From positions 102,887 through 166,886 of the forward strand of contig JAEWFZ010000038.1 of NCBI GenBank assembly GCA_023388535.1: 64,000 nucleotides of DNA. The letters are read 5' to 3'. The notes beneath the pieces were generated by a model. It did not search any database. It saw only the letters and a list, made by a program, of their open reading frames with translations, and was not told the DNA's origin. The translations under genes were made by a program, and so were the position numbers. Position 1 is the first letter of the stretch; the number at the start of each line of letters is the position of its first letter. The stretch is from Bacillota bacterium. Its GTDB lineage: Bacteria; Bacillota_I; Bacilli_A; Erysipelotrichales; Erysipelotrichaceae. Shown one piece after another: positions 33,926 through 42,707 of the stretch.

Positions 33926-33957
33926 AGCAGCTATTTAGCGAAAATAGCTGCTTTTTT
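33926..33957 (+). terminator. Terminator after MgtC gene
   Basis: AGCAGCTATT (33926-33935) and AATAGCTGCT (33943-33952) form a 10-bp stem followed by T5-6. Confidence 0.92.
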
Positions 33958-34006
33958 AAATGTAGCAAGTTGCGTTGTAGTACGCATTACCTTTAGGTCT
34001 GAATTT

Positions 34007-34858
34007 TTATTTGAAATGTTTATAAAAATCCGCCAGCAAATCACGAGCCGCAATCAAGTCTTTCGAAGCCTCTTGACGATTATCACGAACCACTCCTAAA
34101 TAAAGTAAATCAATTAAAATCTGCGAGGCTGTGCGAAAAGTGATATTAGCAAATCTAAATTCATTTTCTTCTAGGGGCACGGCCAAGACAATGTCGGAAT
34201 ACTTGGCTAGCGTAGAATTAATGTTTTGGGTAATCGCTATCACTTTGGTGTGTTGTTTAACTGCATTTCTAACGATTTGATTAACATTAGCGTTGCGGCC
34301 ATGAAAACTAATCGCAATGATTAAATCCTCTTGACCAAGATGAATAGAATTAGCCAGTTGTAGATGACTGTCCCAATAATATATGGCTGGGATATTGATT
34401 TGAGTTAATTTAATTAAGAAATCTTGACAAATAATTCCCGACATCCCTGAACCAATTAAATAAACTTTTCGGGCTGATTTTATATCTTCGATCGCTTGTT
34501 TGAGCCGATGGCTATTGATTAAACGAAAGGTTGATTGGACCGTGTTCAGGTAGGAGTTTTGTTCAGCCTTTAAAAAAGCTTCAAAAGTACTATCAAGCAA
34601 GGGTTGGTCATCGAGCTGAGTTATGGTTTCGGTACGAACATCGACCGCTAAATCAAGCTTCAATTGAGGAAACCCCTGATAACCAAGGTACTTTGAAAAA
34701 CGGACAATAGCGGCCGGAGAAGTATTTGTTTTCTGGGCTAAAGCTTGAACGCTGATTTGAGTGACCTCTTCCGGATGTTCAAGAATATACTGGGCTATGA
34801 CTAGGTTTGTTTGATTCAAACTGTCCAAAGCATGATTTATTTTAGATAACGCTGACAT
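34007..34858 (-). CDS. MurR/RpiR-family transcriptional regulator
   Basis: A 283-residue regulator with an N-terminal RpiR-type helix-turn-helix (about 1-77: ISVQALAQKTNTSPAAIVRFSKYLG in two parts) and a C-terminal SIS domain (about 120-255) that binds phosphosugars (KVYLIGSGMSG, ISFHGRNANVNQ). It diverges from murQ, so MurNAc-6-phosphate or a related sugar phosphate is the likely effector, as for MurR. A candidate operator lies in the short region between the genes. Confidence 0.9.
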   Translation of the reverse strand: MSALSKINHALDSLNQTNLVIAQYILEHPEEVTQISVQALAQKTNTSPAAIVRFSKYLGYQGFPQLKLDLAVDVRTETITQLDDQPLLDSTFEAFLKAEQNSYLNTVQSTFRLINSHRLKQAIEDIKSARKVYLIGSGMSGIICQDFLIKLTQINIPAIYYWDSHLQLANSIHLGQEDLIIAISFHGRNANVNQIVRNAVKQHTKVIAITQNINSTLAKYSDIVLAVPLEENEFRFANITFRTASQILIDLLYLGVVRDNRQEASKDLIAARDLLADFYKHFK

Positions 34859-34891
34859 AATCTACCTCTTGCCGTCAGTATAGCATCATTC

Positions 34892-34912
34892 ATTGTTTGA
34901 AACAATATTTCA
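34892..34912. promoter_or_regulatory. Candidate MurR operator in murQ promoter
   Basis: Two overlapping inverted repeats: ATTGTTT-G-AAACAAT (34892-34906) and TGAAA-N5-TTTCA (34898-34912). They lie over the -35 and spacer of the murQ promoter, whose -10 is TATAAT at 34917-34922. The second form resembles operators reported for RpiR-family proteins. Confidence 0.6.
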
Positions 34913-34947
34913 GTGGTATAATGAGATTTGAAAGTGAGGACTCCAAA

Positions 34948-35847
34948 ATGACCTTAGCTAAATTGAATACGGAACAACGAAATCCAAAAACGATTGACAT
35001 CGATACTTTACCAACTTTGGAAGCGCTGAAACTGTTTAATCAAGAAGATCAATCGGTTTCACAGGTTATCTTTGAACAATTGGAAACGATTGCTGCAGCT
35101 ATCGATTATCTTGCGGATGGTTTTGCTGAAGGTCGTGTCTTTTATTGTGGCGCCGGTACACCGGGTCGTTTAGGTTTTTTAGATGCGGCGGAAGTCCCAC
35201 CTACGTTTGGGGTTCCAGCCGGAAAAATTGTTGGCTTAATAGCTGGCGGCGAAGAAGCTTTAGTTCGTACTATGGAAGGTGCTGAAGATGATCGTCAAGC
35301 TTGTCAGCAACAATTAGAAGCCTATAATTTTAACGAAAAAGATGCCTTAATAGGCATCGCCTCCAGCGGTCGTACACCCTATGTCTTAGCGGGGTTAGAA
35401 TACGCCAATTCGATTGGGGCAAAGACGGTTTCCATATCCAATACCAAGGGTTCCGCCATCGAAGCGATTGCCAAGCATAATATCGTGCTGGTTACCGGAC
35501 CGGAAGTAATAACCGGAAGTACCCGCTTAAAAGCTGGAACCTCACAAAAACTCGTTTTAAACATGATTTCAACGATGTTGATGATTCGCTATGGTAAAAT
35601 TTACTCTAATCTCATGGTTGATGTCATTCCATCCAATGAAAAATTAGTCGATCGAGCGCGACGTGTTATTGTCGAAGCAACCGGCGTTGAGTATGATCGA
35701 GCCGGCCAACTTCTAGAAGAAGCTAACAACAGCGTCAAACATGCGATTGTAATGGGATTATTACAAGTAGACTATCAAGAATCCGATCAACTATTAGCCC
35801 AAGCCAACAACCGTATTGCTGATATTATTCATCGTCACAATCGCTAA
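34948..35847 (+). CDS. murQ: N-acetylmuramic acid 6-phosphate etherase
   Basis: A 299-residue SIS-domain enzyme that splits D-lactate from MurNAc-6-phosphate to give GlcNAc-6-phosphate, a step in peptidoglycan recycling. Signatures: TEQRNPKTIDIDTLPTLEAL, YCGAGTPGRLGFLDAAEVPPTFG (split), IGIASSGRTPYVLAGLEYA and GSTRLKAGTSQKLVLNMIS. I start at 34948 after GTGAGGA; the longer ORF (TTG at 34897) runs through the promoter. It diverges from the MurR-type gene. No MurNAc PTS or NagZ gene lies in the window. Confidence 0.94.
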   Translation: MTLAKLNTEQRNPKTIDIDTLPTLEALKLFNQEDQSVSQVIFEQLETIAAAIDYLADGFAEGRVFYCGAGTPGRLGFLDAAEVPPTFGVPAGKIVGLIAGGEEALVRTMEGAEDDRQACQQQLEAYNFNEKDALIGIASSGRTPYVLAGLEYANSIGAKTVSISNTKGSAIEAIAKHNIVLVTGPEVITGSTRLKAGTSQKLVLNMISTMLMIRYGKIYSNLMVDVIPSNEKLVDRARRVIVEATGVEYDRAGQLLEEANNSVKHAIVMGLLQVDYQESDQLLAQANNRIADIIHRHNR

Positions 35848-35933
35848 TTAAGGTGTGAGGGCCTAGAAAATTACTTAGTGATTATATTTGAAAATCTAAC
35901 TATTTCAAATTAAATCTGCTAGAATAAGATAGT

Positions 35934-36584
35934 ATGAAATGGTTAGATTTGATACAACAGCAAGAACAAGAAGCTTACTTTAAAGACCTGTTAATTTTTT
36001 TGTCGAAGCAGCGTCAAGAAGCGACGATTTATCCTAAAAATGAAGAAGTTTTTAAAGCCTTTTCAATGACCCCCTTTGAACAAGTCAAAGTGGTTTTAAT
36101 TGGACAAGACCCCTACCATGGACCTAACCAAGCGATGGGATTAAGCTTTTCGGTTCGAAAAGAAACGCCCTTGCCGAAGTCATTAATCAACATTTATAAA
36201 GAACTATATGATGATTTAGCCATCAGCAACACCCACGGAGATCTGTCGGCCTGGGCTAAACAAGGGGTACTACTACTCAATACCACCTTGACGGTTCGTC
36301 GAGGTGAAGCCTTCTCACACCGTGATCAAGGTTGGGAGCGATTTACGAAAACGATGATTGAGATATTATGTCAAGAGCGAGACGATTTAGTCTTTATCTT
36401 ATGGGGTAATCACGCTCGTCAATTTGCGGATATGGCGCGCAGTTATGGCCATTATGTCATCGAATCCGCTCATCCTTCACCGCTATCGGCCCATCGTGGC
36501 TTTTTCGGTTCTAGACCCTTTTCAAAAACAAATGAGTATTTAATAAAGAAAAATAAAACCCCGATTGATTGGAGAATTAATTAA
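35934..36584 (+). CDS. ung: Uracil-DNA glycosylase
   Basis: A 216-residue family 1 uracil-DNA glycosylase that removes uracil from DNA. The water-activating motif GQDPYH contains Asp59; the minor-groove loop is HPSPLSAHRGFFG with His180; LLNTTLTVRRGEAFSH is also typical. No Shine-Dalgarno is obvious before the ATG; TAGAATAAGATAG supplies possible promoter elements very close to the start. Its stop overlaps the folC start region, so it heads an ung-folC-folT unit. Confidence 0.96.
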   Translation: MKWLDLIQQQEQEAYFKDLLIFLSKQRQEATIYPKNEEVFKAFSMTPFEQVKVVLIGQDPYHGPNQAMGLSFSVRKETPLPKSLINIYKELYDDLAISNTHGDLSAWAKQGVLLLNTTLTVRRGEAFSHRDQGWERFTKTMIEILCQERDDLVFILWGNHARQFADMARSYGHYVIESAHPSPLSAHRGFFGSRPFSKTNEYLIKKNKTPIDWRIN

Positions 36585-37822
36585 TGTTTACAGACTTAAA
36601 CCAAGCGTTAGAAACTATCTATGTCAGAGGTAGAGATCGAGATGTCAAACTCGTTCATTTTCAACGACTTTTAAACGATTTGGGAAACCCTCAACATCAA
36701 CTTAAAGCGATTCATGTTGGTGGTACCAACGGTAAGGGTTCGACTTCCAATTATCTAAACAGTATTTTAACCAATGCGGGTTATAAAGTAGGTTTATTTA
36801 CCTCACCACATTTGGTTGAACATAACGATCGTTTTCGCATCGGTAATACCTATATGGACGATGAAACGCTCTTGGATTTAATCAATCGAACCACGCCCTA
36901 TTGGGATGATTATGGTATTTCTTTTTTCGAAATCGATGTTTTGATAGCTATTTGGTATTTTTTAGACCAAGAGGTTGATTATGCGATTTTCGAGGTTGGC
37001 TTAGGTGGTCGTCTGGATGCTACCAATGTCCTGCAGCCGATTGCGACAGTCATCACCAACATTTCTTTTGACCATATGCAAGTCTTAGGTAATACCTTAA
37101 AAGAAATAGCGACTGAAAAAGCCGGCATTATTAATGAACATGGTTTAGTCTTTACGGGGGAAGCTAACGATAGCTTACAAACCATCTTTAAAGAAAAGGC
37201 TAAACGCCAAATTTATCCGGTAAAAGAAATTAAAAATATCGAAGTTATCGATGGTAAAGTTAATTTTAACTATCGTGATTATCAGATCGAACTCGCGGTA
37301 GGCGCTCGCTATCAAGCCTATAATGCCGCCTTAGCCTTTGAGGTAATGTATCAGTTGTATCATAAGAATATTATTGATTTAACCATCAACGATGTTCTGC
37401 ATGGTTTAAAAGTGGCCCAGTGGCCGGGTCGCTTTGAAATACTTGGTCAAGATCCGTTATTGATTTTAGATGGGGCGCACAATCTAGATGGTATGAAAAA
37501 GTTAACCGAAGCCCTAGAGGCCTATGATCAACCAAAGATTGCGGTGTTTAGTGCCCTTAAAGATAAAGACTACCAGGGCATGCTAAATTTACTGGAAGCT
37601 CATGTTGATAAGGTAATCCTGACCCAATTTGATCATCTTAACCGCTCAGCAAGTTTAGAACAATTAGACCAGCAACATAACCATGAAGTTTATGAAGCTT
37701 TTCCTATTGCTTTAAAACAAGCCATCGAACAAGCCCAAAGCTTGTCTGGTTTGGTGATTGTTTGTGGCTCTCTTTACTTTATCTCGCAAGTTCGCGAATA
37801 TCTTTTAAGTGAGGTTTTATGA
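36584..37822 (+). CDS. folC: Folylpolyglutamate/dihydrofolate synthase
   Basis: A 412-residue Mur-ligase-family enzyme that adds glutamate to folates and may also make dihydrofolate. The P-loop is HVGGTNGKGST (about 44-54), followed by SPHLVEHNDRFRI and VGLGGRLDATNV; the C-terminal domain has LDGAHNLDGMK. The ATG overlaps the ung stop by one base, and its end overlaps the folT start by 4 bases (ATGA). The link with a folate S-component suggests that imported folate is trapped by polyglutamylation. Confidence 0.95.
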   Translation: MFTDLNQALETIYVRGRDRDVKLVHFQRLLNDLGNPQHQLKAIHVGGTNGKGSTSNYLNSILTNAGYKVGLFTSPHLVEHNDRFRIGNTYMDDETLLDLINRTTPYWDDYGISFFEIDVLIAIWYFLDQEVDYAIFEVGLGGRLDATNVLQPIATVITNISFDHMQVLGNTLKEIATEKAGIINEHGLVFTGEANDSLQTIFKEKAKRQIYPVKEIKNIEVIDGKVNFNYRDYQIELAVGARYQAYNAALAFEVMYQLYHKNIIDLTINDVLHGLKVAQWPGRFEILGQDPLLILDGAHNLDGMKKLTEALEAYDQPKIAVFSALKDKDYQGMLNLLEAHVDKVILTQFDHLNRSASLEQLDQQHNHEVYEAFPIALKQAIEQAQSLSGLVIVCGSLYFISQVREYLLSEVL

Positions 37823-38628
37823 TACTTTGGGGCAATATCTTTTCTGTAATGCTGATGGCGTTTATTCTTTGGTACAGTCTGAAACGTTTCCCTTTGCGTT
37901 TTTCAATCAAGCAAGTCGTTCTCTTGCCGTTATTGATTGCAATTGGGGTAATCTTAGGAACCTACGCTAAGATTTCAATTCCACTCTTTGGACCAGAAAC
38001 CTTTGAGATTAAATTCGATACCTTACCAGTGATGATTGCGGGTATTTTATTTGGCCCGGCCTGGGGTATTATTTCTGGAATTATTATGGACTGGGTTCAA
38101 CTGGTTCTATATCCATCGAGTTTTCCGTTTTTAGGTTTTACCCTTAATTTAGCTTTAACTGGATTCTTCGCTGGCGTTATTTTTAAAACCCAACGGGATG
38201 CCAAGAATCTGATGAAATATTCGCTGGCGACTGTCGGTTTAGTAGCGCTTGCGGTTATTTTTACCGTCGCGATTACGGGTCAATTTAGTCGTAGATTTTA
38301 TTTGCCGGTTAGTTATCGCTGGGGTATTGGTCTGTTGATGGCTTTGATTTTATTATTAGTTGGTTATGGATTTCAGCGAATACACAAATATTCGTTTGAA
38401 TCTAAACAGGAAGATTTCATGGCTCGCTTTACGTATTTGGTAATTGTCTGTGAGCTGGTCATTCAATTGCTGTTGACGTCTGTCTGGTTGTATTTGATGT
38501 TCCAGATTCCGATTAGTTTCCTAGTCATCCCACGGATGATTGAAGCGATACCGATGATTTTAATTTTTGTCATCCTTGGTCGTTCCCTCTTCGGTTGGTT
38601 GAATCGAGTTTCGAAAGTGATTGAATAA
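37819..38628 (+). CDS. folT: ECF transporter S-component, folate type (FolT)
   Basis: A 269-residue membrane protein of the energy-coupling-factor substrate-binding family with six or seven helices. The stretch ISIPLFGPETFEIKFDTLP (about 53-71) followed by AGILFGPAWGIISG and the Asp of IIMDWVQ match folate S-components. It has a longer C-terminal part than typical 170-200 residue S-components. The 4-base overlap with folC strongly supports folate. The shared EcfA/EcfA'/EcfT module is not in the window. Confidence 0.85.
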   Translation: MILWGNIFSVMLMAFILWYSLKRFPLRFSIKQVVLLPLLIAIGVILGTYAKISIPLFGPETFEIKFDTLPVMIAGILFGPAWGIISGIIMDWVQLVLYPSSFPFLGFTLNLALTGFFAGVIFKTQRDAKNLMKYSLATVGLVALAVIFTVAITGQFSRRFYLPVSYRWGIGLLMALILLLVGYGFQRIHKYSFESKQEDFMARFTYLVIVCELVIQLLLTSVWLYLMFQIPISFLVIPRMIEAIPMILIFVILGRSLFGWLNRVSKVIE

Positions 38629-38707
38629 TCACTTTTTATTTATACATCTTACTTCTTTACTAAGTTAATTTTTCTTTGTGCTAAAAAAACCAAATAGTCT
38701 GAGAAAG

Positions 38708-38738
38708 AAATCGAGGATCATTGAGCTTCGGTTTTTTT
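38708..38738 (+). terminator. Probable terminator after folT
   Basis: AAATCGAG (38708-38715) pairs with CTTCGGTTT (38726-38734) with wobbles, then a run of seven T. It lies in the 237-base gap before glgC; apart from it and a TATAAT at 38832-38837 that gap shows nothing further I can support. Confidence 0.6.
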
Positions 38739-38865
38739 AATAAATTTGATAAAGCACGAAAGCTTACTACTAGCTGGCTAAATATATTATTAGAATATTC
38801 AATCAGAGTATAAATAGTGTACTAAATGGTATATAATATGAATAACAAAGTATAGGAGGAAAAGC

Positions 38866-40002
38866 ATGGTTACACATAATATGATTGCTATGATCCTAGC
38901 CGGCGGTCGGGGTACAAGACTCTACGACTTAACCGAAAAAATCGCCAAACCAGCGGTTAGTTTTGGAGGGAAATATCGAATCATCGATTTTCCTTTATCC
39001 AACTGCGCTAATTCGGACGTGGATGTTGTAGCAGTACTTACTCAATACGAGAACATCTTTTTAAACTCGTACGTCGCACAGGATCAAAACTGGGGACTAG
39101 ATGCCCGGGAATCGGGAATCTATGTATTACCACCACGTGAGAAAACTGAAGGTTTCGGAATCTATCGAGGAACCGCCGACGCTATCACCCAAAACATCGA
39201 TTTTATCGACCAACAAGAACCAGAATACGTTTTGGTCCTTTCCGGAGACCACATTTACAAGATGGACTACTCCCAGATGTTGGCGGTTCACAAGGAAACC
39301 CAAGCCAAAGCCACGATTGCGGTCTTAGAGGTTCCTATCAAAGAAGCCTCGCGTTTCGGAATTATGAATACCGATGAGAGCGACGAGATTATTGAATTTG
39401 AAGAAAAACCAGAAAAACCAAAGAGTAATTTAGCGTCGATGGGTATTTATATTTTCGACTGGAAATTATTACGCAAAGTTTTAATTGAAGACGAAGTCGA
39501 TGAAAATTCAAGTCATGACTTTGGTAAGGACATCATCCCTCGCTATTTAGCCGAAGGATGGAAATTACAAGCCTATCGTTTCAAAGGATATTGGAAAGAT
39601 GTAGGAACGATTTCTTCCTTATGGGAAGCTAACATGGACTTACTCGATGAAAATAGCGGTATCAGCATGGGCGATCCGCGTTGGAAGATTTATACCGAAG
39701 ATATTCCTTTACCACCACATTCGGTGGGACCTAAGGGCTCGGTTAAAAATAGTATTATCAACCAGGGCGCCCGCATCGAAGGTAGTGTTGAAAACTGCGT
39801 CGTTTTCCAAAACGTCTTTGTTGAAGAAGGCGCTGAGGTTAAAGATTCAGTACTTTCTGCCAATTCAGTCGTCAGAGCCGGAGCTAAAGTTCGCTATGCG
39901 ATTGTCATGGAGGATTTGGAAATATCCGGAGATAAAACCTATGGAGGCAAATCAAAGAACGATATTGTCTTACTGACAACCGAAATGAAAGGAGTCAAAT
40001 AA
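38866..40002 (+). CDS. glgC: Glucose-1-phosphate adenylyltransferase, catalytic subunit
   Basis: A 378-residue ADP-glucose pyrophosphorylase that makes ADP-glucose from glucose-1-phosphate and ATP, the committed step of glycogen synthesis. The nucleotide motif is [49 protein letters not shown] and the glucose-1-phosphate motif EEKP follow; the C-terminal left-handed beta-helix carries hexapeptide repeats (about 290-370). AGGAGG lies 9 bases before the ATG. First gene of glgC-glgD-glgA, with a 1-base gap to glgD. Confidence 0.96.
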   Translation: MVTHNMIAMILAGGRGTRLYDLTEKIAKPAVSFGGKYRIIDFPLSNCANSDVDVVAVLTQYENIFLNSYVAQDQNWGLDARESGIYVLPPREKTEGFGIYRGTADAITQNIDFIDQQEPEYVLVLSGDHIYKMDYSQMLAVHKETQAKATIAVLEVPIKEASRFGIMNTDESDEIIEFEEKPEKPKSNLASMGIYIFDWKLLRKVLIEDEVDENSSHDFGKDIIPRYLAEGWKLQAYRFKGYWKDVGTISSLWEANMDLLDENSGISMGDPRWKIYTEDIPLPPHSVGPKGSVKNSIINQGARIEGSVENCVVFQNVFVEEGAEVKDSVLSANSVVRAGAKVRYAIVMEDLEISGDKTYGGKSKNDIVLLTTEMKGVK

Positions 40003-40003
40003 T

Positions 40004-41116
40004 ATGGCACGCGCTTTAGGAGTTATTTCTTTTGAACGAAACCGCGTTCGAGTCCAAGGAATTTCGGATTTTCGTCCGTTTTCTTCAATCAGTTTTTTAG
40101 GACGATATCGCTTAATTGACTTTCCGCTTTCAAATTTAACTAATTCTGGTTGTACCACCATCCATATTTATGTTAAAGAAAAACCTCGTTCTGTTTTTGA
40201 ACATGTAGGCACTGGCCGACACTATAATATGAACGCAAAGCAAGGTAAGCTGCGGGTCATGTTTGGTGAAGAACCAGTTACATCGAATATTTACAATACC
40301 GATGTTACGGCTTACTATCAAAACCTACAATTTATCGAAGAAGATAATTCAGAATACGTAATTGTAACTTCCTCTCAATATATTTTCCAAGAGAATTTTG
40401 ACAAGGCTATCGATCGTCATATTGAATCGGGAGCGGACATTTCCTTCTTGTATAAAAATACCGACGAAGCCAAGACTAAGTTCTTAAATTCAAGCTACTT
40501 ATTATTTGATAAAGGTCGAAGAATTACGCGTACCGAGCTCAATCGCGGACAAGCTAAATCAAGGGCCATTAGTTTGGATACCTATATTTTAAAGAAAGAC
40601 TTATTTGTTAAACTGATCAACGAAGCTCAGAATATTTCACCTATTTATTGGTTCTCCGATGTTCTAGATGAGAACTTAGATAGTTTGAAATGCGTTGGTA
40701 TGAACGTACGTTCGTCGGTATATGAAATTTCTGATTTAACGTCTTATTATCAAGCCAATATGGAATTAATTCATCCAGAAGGCAGCGATTTATTCAGCGA
40801 AAATTGGCCGGTTTATACTCGCACTAACGATTCTCCACCAACTCGTTATACAAAAACCTCAAGTGTATCCAATAGTTTGATCGCTAATGGTGCGGTGATA
40901 AAAGGGACCGTTAGAAATTCAATCATCGGTCGTGGCGTTGTCGTTGAAGAGGGTAGCGTAGTCGAGAATTCCATTCTTTTAGCCAATGCTTATGTTTCCC
41001 AAGATTGTGTCTTAGATCATGTAATTCTTGATAAACATGTCCGCATGATTAAGACGAAAGAGCTGATTGGTAATGCCAACGATCTGATTTATATTCGTCG
41101 CAGGGATTTGATTTAA
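40004..41116 (+). CDS. glgD: GlgD, regulatory ADP-glucose pyrophosphorylase subunit
   Basis: A 370-residue paralogue of GlgC. It keeps the fold (FLGRYRLIDFPLSNLTNSG, C-terminal hexapeptide repeats near 285-365) but lacks the AGGRGTRL nucleotide motif at its N-terminus and the GDH metal motif (it has TSSQYI), as in Bacillota GlgD proteins, which form heteromers with GlgC and modulate activity. AAAGGAG precedes its ATG, and it lies between glgC and glgA with gaps of one base on each side. Confidence 0.94.
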   Translation: MARALGVISFERNRVRVQGISDFRPFSSISFLGRYRLIDFPLSNLTNSGCTTIHIYVKEKPRSVFEHVGTGRHYNMNAKQGKLRVMFGEEPVTSNIYNTDVTAYYQNLQFIEEDNSEYVIVTSSQYIFQENFDKAIDRHIESGADISFLYKNTDEAKTKFLNSSYLLFDKGRRITRTELNRGQAKSRAISLDTYILKKDLFVKLINEAQNISPIYWFSDVLDENLDSLKCVGMNVRSSVYEISDLTSYYQANMELIHPEGSDLFSENWPVYTRTNDSPPTRYTKTSSVSNSLIANGAVIKGTVRNSIIGRGVVVEEGSVVENSILLANAYVSQDCVLDHVILDKHVRMIKTKELIGNANDLIYIRRRDLI

Positions 41117-41117
41117 T

Positions 41118-42560
41118 ATGGCTAAGAAACGAATTTTATTTGTAGCCGGAGAAGGTTTACCCTACGTTAAATCCGGTGGTTTAGCCGACGTTGTTGGCTC
41201 TTTGCCAAAAGCCTTAGTTGCGGAAGGGTATGAAGTTAATGTCGTCATGCCGTTGTATAAATCAATTATTAATAAATTTATGCAAGATTTGAAATTAGTC
41301 GGTGATTTTCACTTAGAAGTGGCCAGTATGGATTATCCGGTACGGGTCTTTAGTGATAAACAAGGCAAGGTGACTTACTACTTCATTGAGCATCAAGGTT
41401 TCTTTGAGCGCGATGGTTTATATGGTTACGATGATGATGGCGCGCGTTACTCATTTTTCCAACACGCTGTGTTGAGAATGATGTATGAATTTGATGACTA
41501 CTACGATATCGTTCATGCCCACGATTGGCATACGGGAATGATTCCGCTCTTAGGTAAGACCATCTATAGTGCTTTTTCCAAGAAATTTGCTAAGACTAAA
41601 TACGTTTATACGATTCATAATCTAGCCTTTCAAGGAAATTTCCCAGCCGATTTGTTGGGGACTCATTTAGGGCTACCATATTACTTTTATGAAAATGGGG
41701 AATTACAGTTTTATAACGGCATTAGCTTTATGAAGGCAGGGATTCTCTTTTCAGAAAAAGTTACTACAGTCTCTAATACGTATTCCTATGAAATCTTAAC
41801 CGAAGCTTATGGCGAGAATATGCAACATGTATTACGTTCTCGAGAACATGATTTGTGGGGCATCGTCAACGGTATTGATATGGAAGAAAACAATCCCGCT
41901 ACAGATCCTTTGATCGCTTTTAACTATGATGTCGATACTTTGAAAGACAAGGTTAAAAACAAAACCGCGCTTCAAGAACAACTAGGATTAAGGGTTGCGC
42001 CGGATGTTTGTCTGGTTGGGATGGTTTCACGTTTATCCTGGCAAAAAGGGGTCAACTTAATCATCGACAAGATGCGCGATATCATGGGCTTAGATATTCA
42101 ATTGGTTATTTTAGGTACCGGTGAATCTCAATACGAGTATGATTTACATCAATCGGAGAATGCCTATCGCCGACGCATGGTCTTCTATGGCGGCTATTCT
42201 AACGAGATTGCGCACCGCATCTATGCGGGTGCAGACATCTTCTTAATGCCTTCCTTATTTGAACCATGTGGTTTGTCTCAACTGATATCGATGCGCTATG
42301 GTACGTTACCTATAGTGCGCGAAACGGGCGGCTTAAGAGATACGGTTGAACCTTATAACGAATATGAAAAGACTGGAACAGGATTCTCTTTTACGAATTT
42401 CAATGGTGACGAATTCTTCCATGTCTTAAAGATGGCGGTAAATACGTATTATCTAGCGCCTGAAGATTTTAAGATGCTACAAAAGAACGCCATGGCGCGC
42501 GATTCTTCTTGGAACGCATCCGCTAAAACATACAAACGTTTATATGAGTATTTAGATTGA
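41118..42560 (+). CDS. glgA: Glycogen synthase
   Basis: A 480-residue GT5 enzyme that elongates alpha-1,4-glucan from ADP-glucose. The ADP-glucose-binding motif is KSGGLADVVGSLPKAL (residues 17-32), HAHDWHTGMIPLL is in the first Rossmann domain, and the second domain has VSRLSWQKGVNLI and PSLFEPCGLSQLISMRYGT. Last gene of glgCDA, followed by a terminator. Branching enzyme (glgB) and glycogen phosphorylase (glgP) are not in the window, unlike in many glg operons. Confidence 0.96.
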   Translation: MAKKRILFVAGEGLPYVKSGGLADVVGSLPKALVAEGYEVNVVMPLYKSIINKFMQDLKLVGDFHLEVASMDYPVRVFSDKQGKVTYYFIEHQGFFERDGLYGYDDDGARYSFFQHAVLRMMYEFDDYYDIVHAHDWHTGMIPLLGKTIYSAFSKKFAKTKYVYTIHNLAFQGNFPADLLGTHLGLPYYFYENGELQFYNGISFMKAGILFSEKVTTVSNTYSYEILTEAYGENMQHVLRSREHDLWGIVNGIDMEENNPATDPLIAFNYDVDTLKDKVKNKTALQEQLGLRVAPDVCLVGMVSRLSWQKGVNLIIDKMRDIMGLDIQLVILGTGESQYEYDLHQSENAYRRRMVFYGGYSNEIAHRIYAGADIFLMPSLFEPCGLSQLISMRYGTLPIVRETGGLRDTVEPYNEYEKTGTGFSFTNFNGDEFFHVLKMAVNTYYLAPEDFKMLQKNAMARDSSWNASAKTYKRLYEYLD

Positions 42561-42563
42561 CAG

Positions 42564-42588
42564 AAAGCCGAACTACGGCTTTTTGTTT
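42564..42588 (+). terminator. Terminator of glgCDA
   Basis: AAAGCCG (42564-42570) and CGGCTTT (42576-42582) form a 7-bp stem with a 5-base loop, followed by TTGTTTTTTT. Confidence 0.9.
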
Positions 42589-42673
42589 TTTTATTAATTT
42601 TTGAGAAAATCTCACAAAGTCCACTGTTTATTGCATATTTTAAAACCGAAGATGTGCAAAATGTTTCTATACT

Positions 42674-42682
42674 TGCTATAAT
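42674..42682 (+). promoter_or_regulatory. pgk: Extended -10 promoter of pgk operon
   Basis: TGCTATAAT is a perfect extended -10 element, 26 bases before the pgk ATG at 42708; TAAGGAGG follows. No clear -35 is seen. Confidence 0.7.
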
Positions 42683-42707
42683 AAATAATGCTAAGGAGGA
42701 TTACGAA

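Noticed and set aside
38629..38865. Riboswitch or small RNA before glgC
   Set aside because: The only clear structure is a terminator-like hairpin at 38708-38738; I recognise no aptamer core.
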